A stretch of DNA of 64,000 nucleotides from Oceanobacillus massiliensis str. N'diop. Lineage in GTDB: Bacteria > Bacillota > Bacilli > Bacillales > Amphibacillaceae. The position numbers and the translations under genes were made by a program. The stretch is taken from NCBI RefSeq assembly GCF_000285495.1, contig NZ_HE610977.1:169020-233019 (forward strand), in the 5' to 3' direction. A model generated the notes under the pieces. It was given only the letters and a program-made list of their open reading frames with translations. It ran no database searches and was not told the origin of the DNA. This document shows, one piece after another, positions 51,130 through 61,789 of this stretch (positions are counted from its first letter, which is position 1; each line of letters begins with the position of its first letter).

Positions 51130-51230
51130 AAAAAAACCTCTCTGCAAAAGGCTGCAGAGAGGTACACGTGCAGGATATGCACGTATTTGCTCAGACAACC
51201 TTTCAAATCTCTCTGGATTTGATTAAAAGT
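51130..51230 (-). promoter_or_regulatory. PyrR-dependent attenuator in the pyrR-pyrB leader
   Basis: Minus strand: an AATCCAGAGAGATT sequence (51206-51219) matches the PyrR-binding anti-antiterminator loop. It is followed by a 12-bp terminator hairpin ACCTCTCTGCA.../...TGCAGAGAGGT with T7 (51130-51163). With UMP bound, PyrR would stabilise the terminator and cut expression of pyrB and everything after it. Confidence 0.9.
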
Positions 51231-51238
51231 TGAGATAT

Positions 51239-51781
<543 letters not shown>

Positions 51782-51808
51782 TTAAATGCACCCCAATTTC
51801 ATCCATAT

Positions 51809-51890
51809 AAAAAGCCCTCTTCTCCTGCATCGGAAAAAAGGGCTTTACTGTACACTAAAATGCCGCTCCCTTTTTAGCCTCACAGGACTA
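51809..51890 (-). promoter_or_regulatory. PyrR-dependent attenuator in the pyrR leader
   Basis: Minus strand TAGTCCTGTGAGGCTA (51875-51890) fits the PyrR-binding consensus. It is followed by a terminator: AAAGCCC.../...GGGCTTTTTAT (51809-51846) with GATGCA loop. This gives feedback on the whole operon. Confidence 0.88.
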
Positions 51891-51920
51891 ATGCTTAAAG
51901 GTCATCTTTTGATTACATTT

Positions 51921-51949
51921 ATTATTTCAAACTATCGACAAGATGTCAA
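51921..51949 (-). promoter_or_regulatory. pyr operon promoter
   Basis: TTGACA, 17 bp, AATAAT on the minus strand. The -35 box overlaps the stop codon of the rluD-type gene. Followed by the first attenuator about 30 nt downstream. Confidence 0.82.
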
Positions 51950-52854
51950 TACATTTTTTTGATTGTATCCAAGACTTTCTGGAATACGGCTGGAGCCTCC
52001 ACTTCAAATTCCAGCCATTCCTTCGTACGGGGATGCTCAAAGCCAAGCAGCTTTGCATGCAGTGCCTGTCCGTCCGCATCCAGTGTTTTACGCGGTCCAT
52101 ATTTCGGGTCTCCCACTAGCGGAAATCCAATATATCTCATATGAACGCGAATTTGATGCGTGCGGCCTGTTTCCAGCTGACATTCCACATGTGTAAAGTC
52201 AGGAAAGTGTTCTATGACATTAAAATGTGTTACAGCAGGTTTCCCATTGTCAACGACACCCATTTTCTGCCGGTCTTTAGGGTCTCTTCCGATTGGAGCA
52301 TCGATCAATCCGGATTCATGAGAAATCTCCCCATGAACGATTGCCTCATATTTACGTTTAATATCTTTATTCGACAACTGTTCCGATAGATGTGTGTGGG
52401 TATGATCGTTTTTAGCTACAACGAGCAATCCGCTAGTATCTTTATCGATCCTGTGAACGATACCAGGACGCTCCACACCATTGATACCTGACAGGTCCTG
52501 GCAATGATAGAGAAGGGCATTGACAAGTGTACCGCTTTGATGGCCTGCAGAGGGATGAACAACCATTCCCTTTGGCTTGTTGACAACCAATAAGTCACTG
52601 TCTTCATATACAATGGAAAGTGGTATATCCTCCGCTTGAATATTCAGCTCCACCACTTCCGGAATCGACCATTTCAGTTCATCGCCTGCTTGGCATTTGT
52701 AGTTCGCTTTGGCTGGTTCGCCATTGACCAATACATGGTCTTTACTAATCCAATTTTGGATCTGTGAACGGGAACGATCCGGATTTATTTCGGAAAGCAC
52801 TTTATCCAGACGCATTTTATTTTGTTCTTCGGTTACTTCATGTTGAAAATTCAT
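51946..52854 (-). CDS. RluA/RluD family 23S rRNA pseudouridine synthase (YlyB)
   Basis: 302-residue pseudouridine synthase. The N-terminal S4 domain ([22 protein letters not shown] region) is followed by the catalytic domain with [20 protein letters not shown], where the Asp of HRIDKDTSG is the nucleophile, and a GRTHQIRVH motif. It corresponds to B. subtilis YlyB, next to lspA and pyrR. Start overlaps lspA by 4 nt. Confidence 0.94.
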   Translation of the reverse strand: MNFQHEVTEEQNKMRLDKVLSEINPDRSRSQIQNWISKDHVLVNGEPAKANYKCQAGDELKWSIPEVVELNIQAEDIPLSIVYEDSDLLVVNKPKGMVVHPSAGHQSGTLVNALLYHCQDLSGINGVERPGIVHRIDKDTSGLLVVAKNDHTHTHLSEQLSNKDIKRKYEAIVHGEISHESGLIDAPIGRDPKDRQKMGVVDNGKPAVTHFNVIEHFPDFTHVECQLETGRTHQIRVHMRYIGFPLVGDPKYGPRKTLDADGQALHAKLLGFEHPRTKEWLEFEVEAPAVFQKVLDTIKKMY

Positions 52855-53321
52855 TTTTTTACGTTTCCCTTCCTTTTTTCATCAATTATGGTGGCGATAA
52901 TAACTAAGATAACGCCGATGGTGAGAGCAGAATCTGCTACATTAAAGATTGGAAAATCATAATTAAAAATAATAAAATCGGCAAAATCCACCACTTCCTT
53001 ACGTAGAAGCCGGTCAATAAAGTTACCGATTGCACCACCTAGAATCAAGCATAGGCCAAAGCCGAGCAATCTATCTTTCTTCGCGTATCTTTGCATATAA
53101 TAAATAATTCCTGCTACTACAGCCACTGTAATGATATAGAAGAAAAACATTTTCCCTTCCAGTATACCCCAGGCTGCACCGGTATTCCGATGGGATGTAA
53201 GATAAAAAAAGTCTTCGATAATCGTTATCTGTTCTCCTAGTTCCATTTCTTTTACAATAATCCACTTTGTCAGTTGGTCAATTCCACTTATAATCAGTGC
53301 AATGAGGTAATACAATTGCAT
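52851..53321 (-). CDS. lspA: Lipoprotein signal peptidase
   Basis: Membrane aspartyl protease cleaving prolipoprotein signal peptides (156 aa). Four TM segments. The catalytic aspartates lie in [18 protein letters not shown] and [22 protein letters not shown] is also conserved. Upstream ylyA (dksA-like) of some Bacillus is absent. Confidence 0.96.
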   Translation of the reverse strand: MQLYYLIALIISGIDQLTKWIIVKEMELGEQITIIEDFFYLTSHRNTGAAWGILEGKMFFFYIITVAVVAGIIYYMQRYAKKDRLLGFGLCLILGGAIGNFIDRLLRKEVVDFADFIIFNYDFPIFNVADSALTIGVILVIIATIIDEKRKGNVKK

Positions 53322-53418
53322 CCTTTTTCCCCCGATTCTATTTCTAAGTCTTTATTATCTTATACTTTACCCATGTTATTTTCAAGAATGAAACTGAGTT
53401 AACAGTAGCAAGGGACAT

Positions 53419-53452
53419 AAAAATATCCCTCTATTTTCAAGAGGGATATTTT
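53419..53452 (-). terminator. ileS terminator
   Basis: AAATATCCCTCT/AGAGGGATATTT hairpin followed by a T-run on the minus strand, 13 nt after the ileS stop. Confidence 0.9.
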
Positions 53453-53464
53453 AGCAGGGCTTCA

Positions 53465-56221
53465 TTATGCAGTATAATGCTCTTTTACCACTGTTGCACA
53501 GCGAGTGCATAATTCTGGATGGTCATGATCTTCGCCAACTGTTTCCGAAGCGACCCAGCAGCGTTCACATTTTTCACCAGGATGTTTTTCAACGAATATA
53601 TCAACATATTTATACGCTTTTGCCTGGTCACTGCTTTCACGGATGACAGCATCAGATACAATCAGGAATTGATGCAGATGTTCCATGTTTGCTAATACCT
53701 TTTCCGTCTCTGCATCTTTAGGAACAATCGTAATTCTTGCTTCCAGTGATTTACCGATTGTTTTCTCGTTCCTTGCTTCTTCAAGTGCCTTCAGGACATC
53801 ATCGCGGACTTTCATAAAATGATCCCATTTGGCTTGCACATCCTCGATTCCAGCAACAATTCTAGCTTCCGGAATATCGGTCAGCTGCACACTTTCCGCT
53901 TCTACACCCGGGATGTATTCCCAGACCTCATCCATTGTATGCGGAATAATCGGTGTCAACAATTTGACTAACGTTGTCAGGATTTCGTAGTAGCCAGTTT
54001 GGATGCTGCGGCGGCGCTTATTGTCAGCTGCCTCTATATATAAAACATCTTTAGCAAAGTCAAGATAGAATGAGCTCAAATCAACTGCACAGAAATTGTG
54101 GATTTGATGGAATGTTTGTGAATACTCATATTTCTCATAGTTTGATCGAATATCAGAAACAAGCTGCTGCAGGCGATGCAGCATATAACGATCTACTTCT
54201 TCCAGTTTTTCGTCCGCCACTTTATCTGTTGCAGGATTAAAGTCAGCCAGATTAGCCAGTAAGAAACGGAATGTATTACGAATTTTACGGTACGCTTCAG
54301 AAGTCTGTTTGAGAATATCATCCGAAATACGCACATCTGCTTGATAATCTACACTAGCAACCCACAAACGTAAAATGTCTGCGCCAAGCTGTTTCTGTAC
54401 TTTGGAAGGTACGATTACATTTCCAAGCGACTTACTCATTTTCCTGCCATTTCCATCCAAAACAAAACCATGACTGATAATCGTCTCATATGGAGCTTTG
54501 CCAGTAACTGCGACTGCTGTAGACAACGAGGAGTTGAACCATCCTCTATACTGGTCACTTCCTTCAAGATAGATATCTGCAGGTCTTCTATGATCTTCGC
54601 GATTCATCAGCACACCTTCATGCGATGAACCGGAATCAAACCATACATCCATGATGTCCGTTTCTTTCGTGAATACACCGTTTGGACTATGTTCAGAACT
54701 AAATCCTTCAGGCAACAGCTCCGCTGCTTCTTTTTCGAACCAGATATTTGATCCATGTTCACTAAACAGGTTAGACACATGTTCTACCGTTTCATCGGTA
54801 ATGATTGGTGTACCATCTTCACCATAGAATACCGGGATTGGAACCCCCCATGCACGCTGACGGGAAATACACCAGTCTTCTCGGTCACGGACCATATTGT
54901 GCAGCCTGGTTTCTCCCCATTTTGGATACCAGTTTACCTGTTTGATTTCATCAAGAATATCTTGACGGAAATCCTTGATCGAGGCGAACCATTGTGCGGT
55001 TGCACGGAAAATGGTCGGCTTTTTCGTACGCCAATCATGCGGATATGAATGCGTGATGAAGCTCATTTTCAGTAATGCACCGACTTCTTCCAATTTTTCA
55101 GTGACGACTTTATTGGCACTGTCATAAAATAGCCCTTCAAATCCTGGAGCTTCTTCAGTAAACACGCCTTTATCATCTACTGGACAAAATGCATCGATAC
55201 CATAGCGCTTAGAAACGTAAAAGTCATCTTCCCCGTGTCCAGGGGCTGTATGAACACAGCCAGTACCGGCATCTGTAGTTACGTGGTCACCGAGCATAAC
55301 AAGTGAATCACGATCATAGAATGGATGCTTTGCAACCACACGATCCGCTTCTTTACCTTTAAATGTCTTGGTTACTTTTACAGCTTCCCAGCCAAGCTCT
55401 TCTGTAACTGTATCCAATAAAGCCTGTGCGACAACGAACTTTTCTCCATTAGCTTCGGCAACAACGTACTCCAATTGGGGATGAAGGCTGATTCCAAGGT
55501 TTGCTGGAATTGTCCATGGTGTTGTTGTCCAGATGATGATTTTTTCTCCGCCATCTAGTAAGTCTTTACCGTCTGTTACCTCGAACGCAACATAGATTGA
55601 TGCTGAACGCTTATCCTGATATTCAATCTCTGCTTCTGCCAGAGCTGATTCGGAGGACGGAGACCAGTAAACCGGTTTTAATCCTTTATAGATATATCCT
55701 TTTTTCGCCATTTCTCCAAAAACTTTAATCTGTGCCGCTTCATAGTCTTTCGTTAAGGTAATATATGGATTATCCCAATCGGCCCGAATCCCCAGCTGTC
55801 TGAATTGGCTGCGCTGACTATCGACCTGACCAAGTGCATACTCAGCACAAAGTTTTCTGAACTCAGCAACACTCATTTCTTTACGCTTAACCTTCTTGTT
55901 TTTTGTGAGTGCCGTTTCAATCGGCAGACCATGCGTATCCCAGCCGGGAACATATGGTGCATGGAAGCCTGTCATGGATTTATAGCGAACGATAAAATCT
56001 TTGAGAATTTTATTGAGCGCATGACCGATATGAAGATCTCCATTCGCATATGGAGGTCCATCATGCAGAATGAATAACGGCCTTCCCTTGGTTCTCTCCA
56101 AGCTTTTTTCGTACATATTTGCTTCGTCCCATTGTTCCTGTCTTTTGGGCTCTTTATTCGGTAAGTTCCCCCGCATTGGAAAATCTGTCTTTGGCATGAG
56201 TAATGTTTCTTTATAATCCAT
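53465..56221 (-). CDS. ileS: Isoleucyl-tRNA synthetase
   Basis: Class I synthetase charging tRNA-Ile, with editing of valine (918 aa). HIGH motif in [11 protein letters not shown] around residue 60, the CP1 editing domain, KMSKS loop in [10 protein letters not shown], and a C-terminal zinc finger (CERCW...CTRC). AAGGAGG precedes the ATG. It has a T-box leader, but two repeat copies separate that leader from the coding start. Confidence 0.97.
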   Translation of the reverse strand: MDYKETLLMPKTDFPMRGNLPNKEPKRQEQWDEANMYEKSLERTKGRPLFILHDGPPYANGDLHIGHALNKILKDFIVRYKSMTGFHAPYVPGWDTHGLPIETALTKNKKVKRKEMSVAEFRKLCAEYALGQVDSQRSQFRQLGIRADWDNPYITLTKDYEAAQIKVFGEMAKKGYIYKGLKPVYWSPSSESALAEAEIEYQDKRSASIYVAFEVTDGKDLLDGGEKIIIWTTTPWTIPANLGISLHPQLEYVVAEANGEKFVVAQALLDTVTEELGWEAVKVTKTFKGKEADRVVAKHPFYDRDSLVMLGDHVTTDAGTGCVHTAPGHGEDDFYVSKRYGIDAFCPVDDKGVFTEEAPGFEGLFYDSANKVVTEKLEEVGALLKMSFITHSYPHDWRTKKPTIFRATAQWFASIKDFRQDILDEIKQVNWYPKWGETRLHNMVRDREDWCISRQRAWGVPIPVFYGEDGTPIITDETVEHVSNLFSEHGSNIWFEKEAAELLPEGFSSEHSPNGVFTKETDIMDVWFDSGSSHEGVLMNREDHRRPADIYLEGSDQYRGWFNSSLSTAVAVTGKAPYETIISHGFVLDGNGRKMSKSLGNVIVPSKVQKQLGADILRLWVASVDYQADVRISDDILKQTSEAYRKIRNTFRFLLANLADFNPATDKVADEKLEEVDRYMLHRLQQLVSDIRSNYEKYEYSQTFHQIHNFCAVDLSSFYLDFAKDVLYIEAADNKRRRSIQTGYYEILTTLVKLLTPIIPHTMDEVWEYIPGVEAESVQLTDIPEARIVAGIEDVQAKWDHFMKVRDDVLKALEEARNEKTIGKSLEARITIVPKDAETEKVLANMEHLHQFLIVSDAVIRESSDQAKAYKYVDIFVEKHPGEKCERCWVASETVGEDHDHPELCTRCATVVKEHYTA

Positions 56222-56250
56222 CTGTGCTTCCTCCTTTTAATTGTCAAACA

Positions 56251-56530
56251 ACGGCTATTGGACTTCCTTCTCCTCCGTTCGATAAGTCAACATCTGCTCC
56301 CTTTGATCGCTGTGTTTCCTTTATCTCCTTCGGTTCAGTCCAGTCCATACGCCGCTAACCGGGAGCATTCGCTTTTGTTTCGGCTAGCTTTCTGCTCCCA
56401 ACGGCTATTGGACTTCCTTCTCCTCTGTTCGATAAGTCAACATCTGCTCCCTTTGGTCGCTTTGTTTCCTTTATCTCCTCCGGCTCAGTCCAGCCCATAC
56501 GCCGCTAAACGGGAGCATTCGCTTTTGTTT
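56251..56530. repeat. Two tandem copies of a 130-bp repeat in the ileS leader
   Basis: Copy 1 at 56251-56380 and copy 2 at 56401-56530 begin ACGGCTATTGGACTTCC and end GGAGCATTCGCTTTTGTTT. By eye there are 7 mismatches in 130 bp. A 20-bp linker separates them, giving a 150-bp period. Located between the T-box terminator and ileS, so they are transcribed as part of the 5' UTR when antitermination occurs. No protein coding signs. Confidence 0.92.
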
Positions 56531-56539
56531 TTTAAATGC

Positions 56540-56801
56540 AAAAAAGTCTTCTTATCCCAGAAGGGACGAGAAGACTCGCGGTACCACCCTTATAAATTTA
56601 AAAATAAAATTTAAATTCACTCGAAATCCGTAACGAGGATGAATCGTCCATTACTACTATTGAGTTCATAATGGATACTCAGGAGTGATTTTCTAAAGGA
56701 TGCTGTACCGGACTCACACCATTCTCCGGCTCGCTTACCAGCAAATTACCTTTATACTTCTCTCCATCAACGCGTTTATTGTTTATATTGACCTATATCT
56801 G
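56540..56801 (-). promoter_or_regulatory. T-box leader of ileS (isoleucine-specific)
   Basis: The universal T-box sequence AGGGTGGTACCGCG is on the minus strand at 56577-56590. It is followed by a terminator hairpin AGTCTTCT...AGAAGACT with T6 (56540-56576). Stem I begins GATGGAGAGAAGTA (AGAGA motif). A candidate specifier ATC (Ile) lies in AAAATCACTCC. Uncharged tRNA-Ile should promote antitermination and ileS expression. Confidence 0.92.
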
Positions 56802-56806
56802 TATGA

Positions 56807-56835
56807 ATTATATGTAAAAATCCGGCATACGTCAA
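56807..56835 (-). promoter_or_regulatory. ileS/T-box promoter
   Basis: TTGACG, 17 bp, perfect TATAAT on the minus strand, just after the divIVA stop codon. Confidence 0.88.
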
Positions 56836-56841
56836 GGTCTA

Positions 56842-57341
56842 TTACTCATTCTCGATCAGTTCAAGCTCTTCGCCCATCTCCGTATCGAATAATTCTTCCC
56901 AATCATCCGTACCGAGCATTTCAAGCTGTGCCTGCACGAGCATTCTCAATCTCGTACGGAAAACTTTGGCCTGTTTCTTAAGTTCTTCTACGTCCATTGA
57001 AATTCTGCGGGATTTGCTTAAAGCCTCGTTAATTATCCGGTCGGCATTTTTCTCTGCTTCTTTGATAATCAGTTTGGATTCCTTAGTTGCATTCCCCTTC
57101 ACTTCCTCTGCGGTCTCCTGTGCAACAAGAATGGACTTGTTAAGTGTTTCTTCGATATTCGTAAAATGGCCAAGTCTCTCGTTTAGCTGGCTGACCTTTT
57201 CATCAAGGTCCTTTTTTCTCTTAATACCATTTCATAGTCTTTAATGACCTGATCCAAAAACTCATTAACCTCGTCTTCGTCATATCCGCGAAAACCTCTT
57301 GTAAATTCTTTATTATGAATATCTAGTGGTGTTAATGGCAC
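56842..57341 (-). pseudogene. divIVA: Cell division protein DivIVA, interrupted by a -1 frameshift
   Basis: Pole- and septum-marking coiled-coil protein that recruits MinJ and others. N-terminal membrane-binding domain MPLTPLDIHNKEFTRGFRGYDEDEVNEF is read from a GTG start with AAGGAGG upstream. After VLREK the frame breaks at the T-run 57212-57217. The rest of the protein (ETAEEVKGNATKES...; AEKNADRIINEAL; KKQAKVFRTRL) is in another frame. One added base gives 166 residues, near the 164 of B. subtilis. Upstream of ileS, downstream of ylmH as usual. Confidence 0.93.
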
Positions 57342-57444
57342 AATGGCCACCTCCTTAAGGAATTTATGTATATAATAATCATTTCAAAAGTAATGGTATT
57401 TAAATTAATTCGACAGAAAAGCGACAAATCCTGCATCGAATAAA

Positions 57445-58221
57445 TTATTTTAATGTTGCAACACTGATTTTCCATTTATCTTTCTTGGAAACACCCTTAA
57501 TTGCCATAAGCTTGCTTCGCCCTTTTCCGCGAAGAGAAATTAAATCGCCTTCTTGCAGATGAAATTTATTGTCATCTACCACTCTATAATTGACCTTGAC
57601 CTGAAGTTTCTGAATGTAGGCTGCAGCATCTTTCCTCGATAATTTGTATATTTCCTTTAAAACTGCATCAAGCCTTAGGGAAGATACAGTTTTATCTGTC
57701 TCTATCCATTGTTCCTTTTTGATCTGCATGGAAGATAGATCTCTCTCCTCGAAAATTACATTCGCTTTCTTTATTGAGGTCAAATTTGCAATCACATAGG
57801 CAGCAATCTCCTCAGCAAGGATAATCTGAATGGTTCCGTCTCCAGCGAATATATCACCAAGTTTCTTTCGGTGGACCCCTAGTGACATAAAGGCTCCCAT
57901 CACATCTCTATGTTCAATTGTGATAAATTTATCCTGGTAGCTTGCCTCTAATAGAGTAAGCTGGCAGGAATCCTGTGTGACTACTTCATAAAACGGGGCG
58001 ATAACCATTCGTTTCCTCTCAGCACCATGACCACCGCCATGTTTATAAATTTTCAGTTCTTCCTGACTCGTGCCAATGAGCATTTCTACAATCTGCTGTT
58101 CTCTCGGATCAAGAAAATCTGTCAATTTCGGCTGGAAAGTTAACTCCACTTGCTCTTTCCATGATAATACCTGGTCGATAAACGGTTGTTCTTCTTTTCT
58201 GAAATGCTGATAAATATCCAT
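57445..58221 (-). CDS. ylmH: YlmH family RNA-binding protein
   Basis: 258-residue protein with an N-terminal YlmH-specific domain and a C-terminal S4 RNA-binding domain (residues about 178-245: RLDAVLKEIYKLSRKDAAAYIQ). YlmH binds 50S subunits with stalled peptidyl-tRNA and acts beside RqcH in rescue in B. subtilis. DFLDPREQQIVEMLIG and FYEVVTQDSCQLTLLEASY are conserved. Typical place between ylmG and divIVA. Confidence 0.93.
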   Translation of the reverse strand: MDIYQHFRKEEQPFIDQVLSWKEQVELTFQPKLTDFLDPREQQIVEMLIGTSQEELKIYKHGGGHGAERKRMVIAPFYEVVTQDSCQLTLLEASYQDKFITIEHRDVMGAFMSLGVHRKKLGDIFAGDGTIQIILAEEIAAYVIANLTSIKKANVIFEERDLSSMQIKKEQWIETDKTVSSLRLDAVLKEIYKLSRKDAAAYIQKLQVKVNYRVVDDNKFHLQEGDLISLRGKGRSKLMAIKGVSKKDKWKISVATLK

Positions 58222-58238
58222 ATTAAATCATACTTCCT

Positions 58239-58505
58239 TTAAAATAAAAACATCCTGAAAAACTCTCCAAGTCCGGCCCGTGCCAATTGGAGTACCAATA
58301 TAGCTACAATTGGAGACAGATCTATCATTCCCAGCGGAGGAATAAATTTCCGAAACTGTTCTAAATACGGTTCACAGATTCTGGTCAGAATTCTTCCGAA
58401 TGAAGACTCCCGTGCACCTGGAAACCAAGACATGAAGATGTACACGATAATAGCATAGCCATAAAAGACAAATGCATAATGCAATAATGTATATAATTCA
58501 ACCAT
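58239..58505 (-). CDS. ylmG: YggT family membrane protein YlmG
   Basis: 88-residue protein with two hydrophobic helices. The YggT signature SWFPGARESSFGRILTRICEPYLEQFRKFIPPLGMIDLSPI, here read as PYLEQFRKFIPP and IDLSPIVA, lies between them. Its role is linked to division by position only. 6 nt after sepF. Confidence 0.92.
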   Translation of the reverse strand: MVELYTLLHYAFVFYGYAIIVYIFMSWFPGARESSFGRILTRICEPYLEQFRKFIPPLGMIDLSPIVAILVLQLARAGLGEFFRMFLF

Positions 58506-58511
58506 TCAGTA

Positions 58512-58943
58512 CTACCATCCTTTTTCAAATTCATCCTGTTCTGTAAAAAATTCCGAAATAGATCCGGATACTTCCACATTATCAGGTGTACATAAAAATG
58601 TTTCTGAACCAAGCTTTTGAATATCTCCATTCACTGCGTATACAGTACCGCTTAAAAAATCTACAATTCGTTTCGCCTGCTGATTTTCCACACGCTGGAG
58701 ATTGATTATGACAGCACGCCTATTTACGATATTATCGGCTATTTCCTGTGCCTCATTATAGTTGCGTGGTTCATACAATACCACTTTTGATGTTGATTGC
58801 TGAACACTTGTCAGATTCACGACATTTTTTGCTGCCTTTTTGGCAACTGCTTTATCCTCGGTTTCAGATGCTTCTTCAACATATTCATACTCGTATTCGT
58901 CATCCATGGTGAAATAATTTTTAATCTTATTTTTAATACTCAT
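58512..58943 (-). CDS. sepF: Cell division protein SepF
   Basis: FtsZ-bundling septum protein (143 aa). It has an N-terminal amphipathic membrane helix ([11 protein letters not shown]), an acidic linker and the globular DUF552 domain ([34 protein letters not shown]). It anchors FtsZ rings and aligns with divIVA functionally. Confidence 0.95.
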   Translation of the reverse strand: MSIKNKIKNYFTMDDEYEYEYVEEASETEDKAVAKKAAKNVVNLTSVQQSTSKVVLYEPRNYNEAQEIADNIVNRRAVIINLQRVENQQAKRIVDFLSGTVYAVNGDIQKLGSETFLCTPDNVEVSGSISEFFTEQDEFEKGW

Positions 58944-58970
58944 TTTCTCACCTCTTATGATAATTTTGAA

Positions 58971-59642
58971 TCAGCTGCCCACGAGCTTTGAACCAATTCG
59001 TATATGGGTCGCTCCCTCTTCAATGGCTATTTCATAGTCATTGCTCATCCCCATTGACAGGTATTCGCATGGTGCATAGCTTAACTTTTTGCTCTTGACA
59101 GTATCTCTCAGTTCGGCTAAGTTGCGGAATACAGTTCTGATTCTTTCTGGATCCTCAATATGAGGGGCCATTGTCATTAGCCCTATAATATGAATATGTT
59201 CATACGTCTGAACCTGCTCAATAAAAGGAATAACTTCCTCAGGATCCATTCCATGCTTCGATTCTTCACCACTGACATTCACCTGGATAAAACAATCAAC
59301 CGGAGAGTCCGCTCGTTTATTTAATTCCTTGGCAAGCGAAATTCTATCAAGCGAATGGAGTACATCAATCTTGTCAATGACATCCTTGACTTTTCTTGTC
59401 TGCAGCGTTCCGATAAAATGCCATATTGCCTGATTGCCAAAATGCAGGTATTTCTCAAGCAGGCCTTCATTACGATTTTCGCCAAGATTCTTAATGCCTG
59501 CATCAATAGCTTCCTTTGTTCGTTCTATTGTAACATATTTTGTAACTCCAATAACGGTTATATCTTCAGGATTACGTCCGCTTCTTTCGCATGCTTGTCC
59601 AATTTTCTCCTGAATTACATTGAGATTTGCTGCTACTTTCAT
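58971..59642 (-). CDS. ylmE: YggS family PLP-binding protein YlmE
   Basis: PLP homeostasis protein with alanine racemase-like barrel (223 aa). PLP lysine in VIGVTKYVT, then LGENRNEGLLEKY, HFIGTLQTRKVK, and the C-terminal LSMGMSNDYEIAIEEGATHIRIGS block. Start placed at MKVAAN by family comparison; TTG eight codons upstream lacks a ribosome binding site. Confidence 0.93.
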   Translation of the reverse strand: MKVAANLNVIQEKIGQACERSGRNPEDITVIGVTKYVTIERTKEAIDAGIKNLGENRNEGLLEKYLHFGNQAIWHFIGTLQTRKVKDVIDKIDVLHSLDRISLAKELNKRADSPVDCFIQVNVSGEESKHGMDPEEVIPFIEQVQTYEHIHIIGLMTMAPHIEDPERIRTVFRNLAELRDTVKSKKLSYAPCEYLSMGMSNDYEIAIEEGATHIRIGSKLVGS

Positions 59643-59669
59643 AATACGTATAATTCTCCCATCCAATTA

Positions 59670-60479
59670 TCACGCCAGAAAACCAAGGAATCCCAGCATT
59701 CTCCCTGTCTTGCCCTGATCTCGTCTATGTGAAAAAAATAGGTCTTCATCTTGATAGGTGCAATAATTTGTTACCTCTATATTATGACGAAATACACCAG
59801 ATTGTAAAAGGATTTCTACATTTAATTGCTTTAAATCCAATAAATAACGGTTATTCTCCAAAGAAGTAACCGTTTTTTCTCTGTATTCTTTGCTGATTGA
59901 CTGGATTACCTTGTCATCCACTTCATAGAACTTCTTTGAAATACAAGGGCCAATTGCCACTAGCAGATTCTCCGGATTACTGCCTTTTTCAAGAAATGCA
60001 TCCACCATCTTTGCTGCCATCAAATTGACTGTTCCCTTCCATCCTGCATGGGCGATTCCAATGTACTCTGTTACAGGATCAAAGAAATATAAAGGAACAC
60101 AATCAGCAAAAAACGCCGTACAAAGAATCCCTTTTCGATTCGTAATCAAACCATCTGTTCCTTTTATAGAGCTTTCGTAGGATACAGAGCCTTTTCCTTT
60201 TTCCTGTTCGGTAACCTCCTGGACAGCTGTCTGGTGAACTTGCTCACCAGAGATCCAATTATGCAAAGGGAACTTCAATTTTGCAGCGAGAATCTCTCTG
60301 TTTTCCACAACATCTCTCTTATTGTCAGGAATATGAAGCCCAGCATTCAGTGTATGATAAGGTGCGCTGCTTACCCCGCCGTTTCTCGTAGTAAATCCTG
60401 CAATAAGCTTTGGATGGAGCTGCTGCCATTTTTCTATATTTAAATAGGACTCTTCGTATCCCGCAAATGGTTCTGTCAT
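59670..60479 (-). CDS. ylmD: Polyphenol oxidase / purine nucleoside phosphorylase family protein YlmD (DUF152)
   Basis: 269-residue DUF152 (YfiH/laccase-domain) protein. The AHAGWKGTVNLMA histidine motif and the ADCVPLYFFDP cysteine motif hold the metal-binding residues. Homologues show purine nucleoside phosphorylase activity, so 'laccase' is doubtful. In the ylm cluster between ylmC and ylmE. Confidence 0.92.
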   Translation of the reverse strand: MTEPFAGYEESYLNIEKWQQLHPKLIAGFTTRNGGVSSAPYHTLNAGLHIPDNKRDVVENREILAAKLKFPLHNWISGEQVHQTAVQEVTEQEKGKGSVSYESSIKGTDGLITNRKGILCTAFFADCVPLYFFDPVTEYIGIAHAGWKGTVNLMAAKMVDAFLEKGSNPENLLVAIGPCISKKFYEVDDKVIQSISKEYREKTVTSLENNRYLLDLKQLNVEILLQSGVFRHNIEVTNYCTYQDEDLFFSHRRDQGKTGRMLGFLGFLA

Positions 60480-60550
60480 GATTAATCCTCCTGGAAATAG
60501 ACTTGTCTTATTTTATCATATTTCCGGATAAATTCATGCTAAAAGCAGCA

Positions 60551-60811
60551 TTATGCCTTTACATATAGATCAGGCTGCTGTACTTCCTTTACAAGAATGA
60601 CATCGGAACCGATTCTGACAATTTGGTCCCAGGAAATGATTAGTTCGTCAGCTTTGGAGAACATGCCACTTTTCTTTTCTCTTGCAACAACAACAATCGC
60701 AAGAATTTTACCCTGGTTACTATCGATCTCCAGGTCAGTAATATGCCCCAGTCTGCTGCCATTGTCAATAACGATAATCTCTTTTAGCTGTAATTCCGAT
60801 AATTTTATCAC
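60551..60811 (-). CDS. ylmC: YlmC/YmxH family PRC-barrel sporulation protein
   Basis: 86-residue protein with a PRC-barrel fold: IVIDNGSRLGHITDLEIDSNQGKI (key GSRLGHITD) and SWDQIVRIGSDVILV. GTG start: AGGTG lies 6 nt upstream, giving MIKLSELQ. Related to the YlmC/YmxH sporulation-associated family; the molecular function is not established. Confidence 0.88.
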   Translation of the reverse strand: MIKLSELQLKEIIVIDNGSRLGHITDLEIDSNQGKILAIVVVAREKKSGMFSKADELIISWDQIVRIGSDVILVKEVQQPDLYVKA

Positions 60812-60872
60812 GATTCTCACCTGCCTTTATTTAACTATATGCTGGCAAAAGGGATTATTTCGTTAATCATAC

Positions 60873-60914
60873 AAAAACCGGAAAAAACAGATCCGTAATC
60901 TGTTCTTCCCGGTA
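60873..60914 (-). terminator. sigG terminator
   Basis: Minus-strand hairpin ACCGGGAAGAACAGAT/ATCTGTTTTTTCCGGT with one irregular pair, followed by TTTTTG, 55 nt after the sigG stop. Confidence 0.88.
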
Positions 60915-60968
60915 ACTTCCAGTTCATTCTATATTCAGTTGAAACAGGCCAGCAGCAAACCATCCCGC

Positions 60969-61751
60969 TTATTCAAACATTTGCTTATTCATTTGACTGA
61001 TTGCAGCCTTCTCAAGCCTTGACACCTGTGCTTGTGATATCCCTATTTCGTCGGCTACTTCCATTTGTGTTTTGCCTTGGAAAAAGCGCTTATTCAATAT
61101 CATCTTTTCTCTTTCATTTAATTGATGCATTCCCTCTTTTAGGGATAGCTTATCGACCCATGTTGAATCTTTATCCTTGTCATCACTAATTTGATCCATA
61201 ACAAATATGGGATCTCCGCCATCATTATAGATTGGCTCAAATAAAGATACAGGATCCTGAATTGCATCCAATGCGAAAACAATGTCCGAATGGGGTATTC
61301 CCATCTCTTCCGCTATCTCGGCCGGTGTTGGTTCTTTTGAGGATTTGCTGATCAGCTTTTCTCTGACTTGTAATGCTTTATACGCTATATCACGCAAGGA
61401 CCTGGAAACCCGTATTGGGTTATTGTCACGAAGATATCTTCTGATTTCTCCAATAATCATTGGAACAGCATACGTGGAGAATCTTACATTATGTGATAGA
61501 TCGAAATTATCAATTGATTTCATCAACCCAATGCAGCCCACCTGGAATAAATCATCTACATACTCTCCACGATTGTTAAACCGCTGAATCACACTCAATA
61601 CTAATCTTAGATTACCGTTTACAAGTTCTTCACGCGCAGATATATCTCCTTCCTGCTGCATCCTTACAAACAGTTTCTTCATTTCATCATTTTTAAGTAC
61701 AGGAAGTTTGGATGTATCAACACCGCATATTTCTACTTTTTGTCTAGTCAA
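60969..61751 (-). CDS. sigG: RNA polymerase sporulation sigma factor SigG
   Basis: Late forespore sigma factor (260 aa). N-terminal VEICGVDTSKLPVLKN is specific for SigG. Region 2 contains GNLRLVLSVIQRFNNRGEYVDDLFQVGCIGL, and region 4 helix-turn-helix MEVADEIGISQAQVSRLEKAA. Start is TTG, 8 nt after GGAGGG. Preceded by its own sigmaF/G-type promoter. Confidence 0.97.
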   Translation of the reverse strand: MTRQKVEICGVDTSKLPVLKNDEMKKLFVRMQQEGDISAREELVNGNLRLVLSVIQRFNNRGEYVDDLFQVGCIGLMKSIDNFDLSHNVRFSTYAVPMIIGEIRRYLRDNNPIRVSRSLRDIAYKALQVREKLISKSSKEPTPAEIAEEMGIPHSDIVFALDAIQDPVSLFEPIYNDGGDPIFVMDQISDDKDKDSTWVDKLSLKEGMHQLNEREKMILNKRFFQGKTQMEVADEIGISQAQVSRLEKAAISQMNKQMFE

Positions 61752-61789
61752 TCTGTCAACCCTCCCAGTCGGTGATGCTGTTCAAGGAC

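Noticed and set aside
56258..56614. 118-codon plus-strand ORF over the tandem repeats
   Set aside because: It is the translation of two repeat copies and the T-box terminator in antisense; the repeated peptide reflects the DNA repeat.
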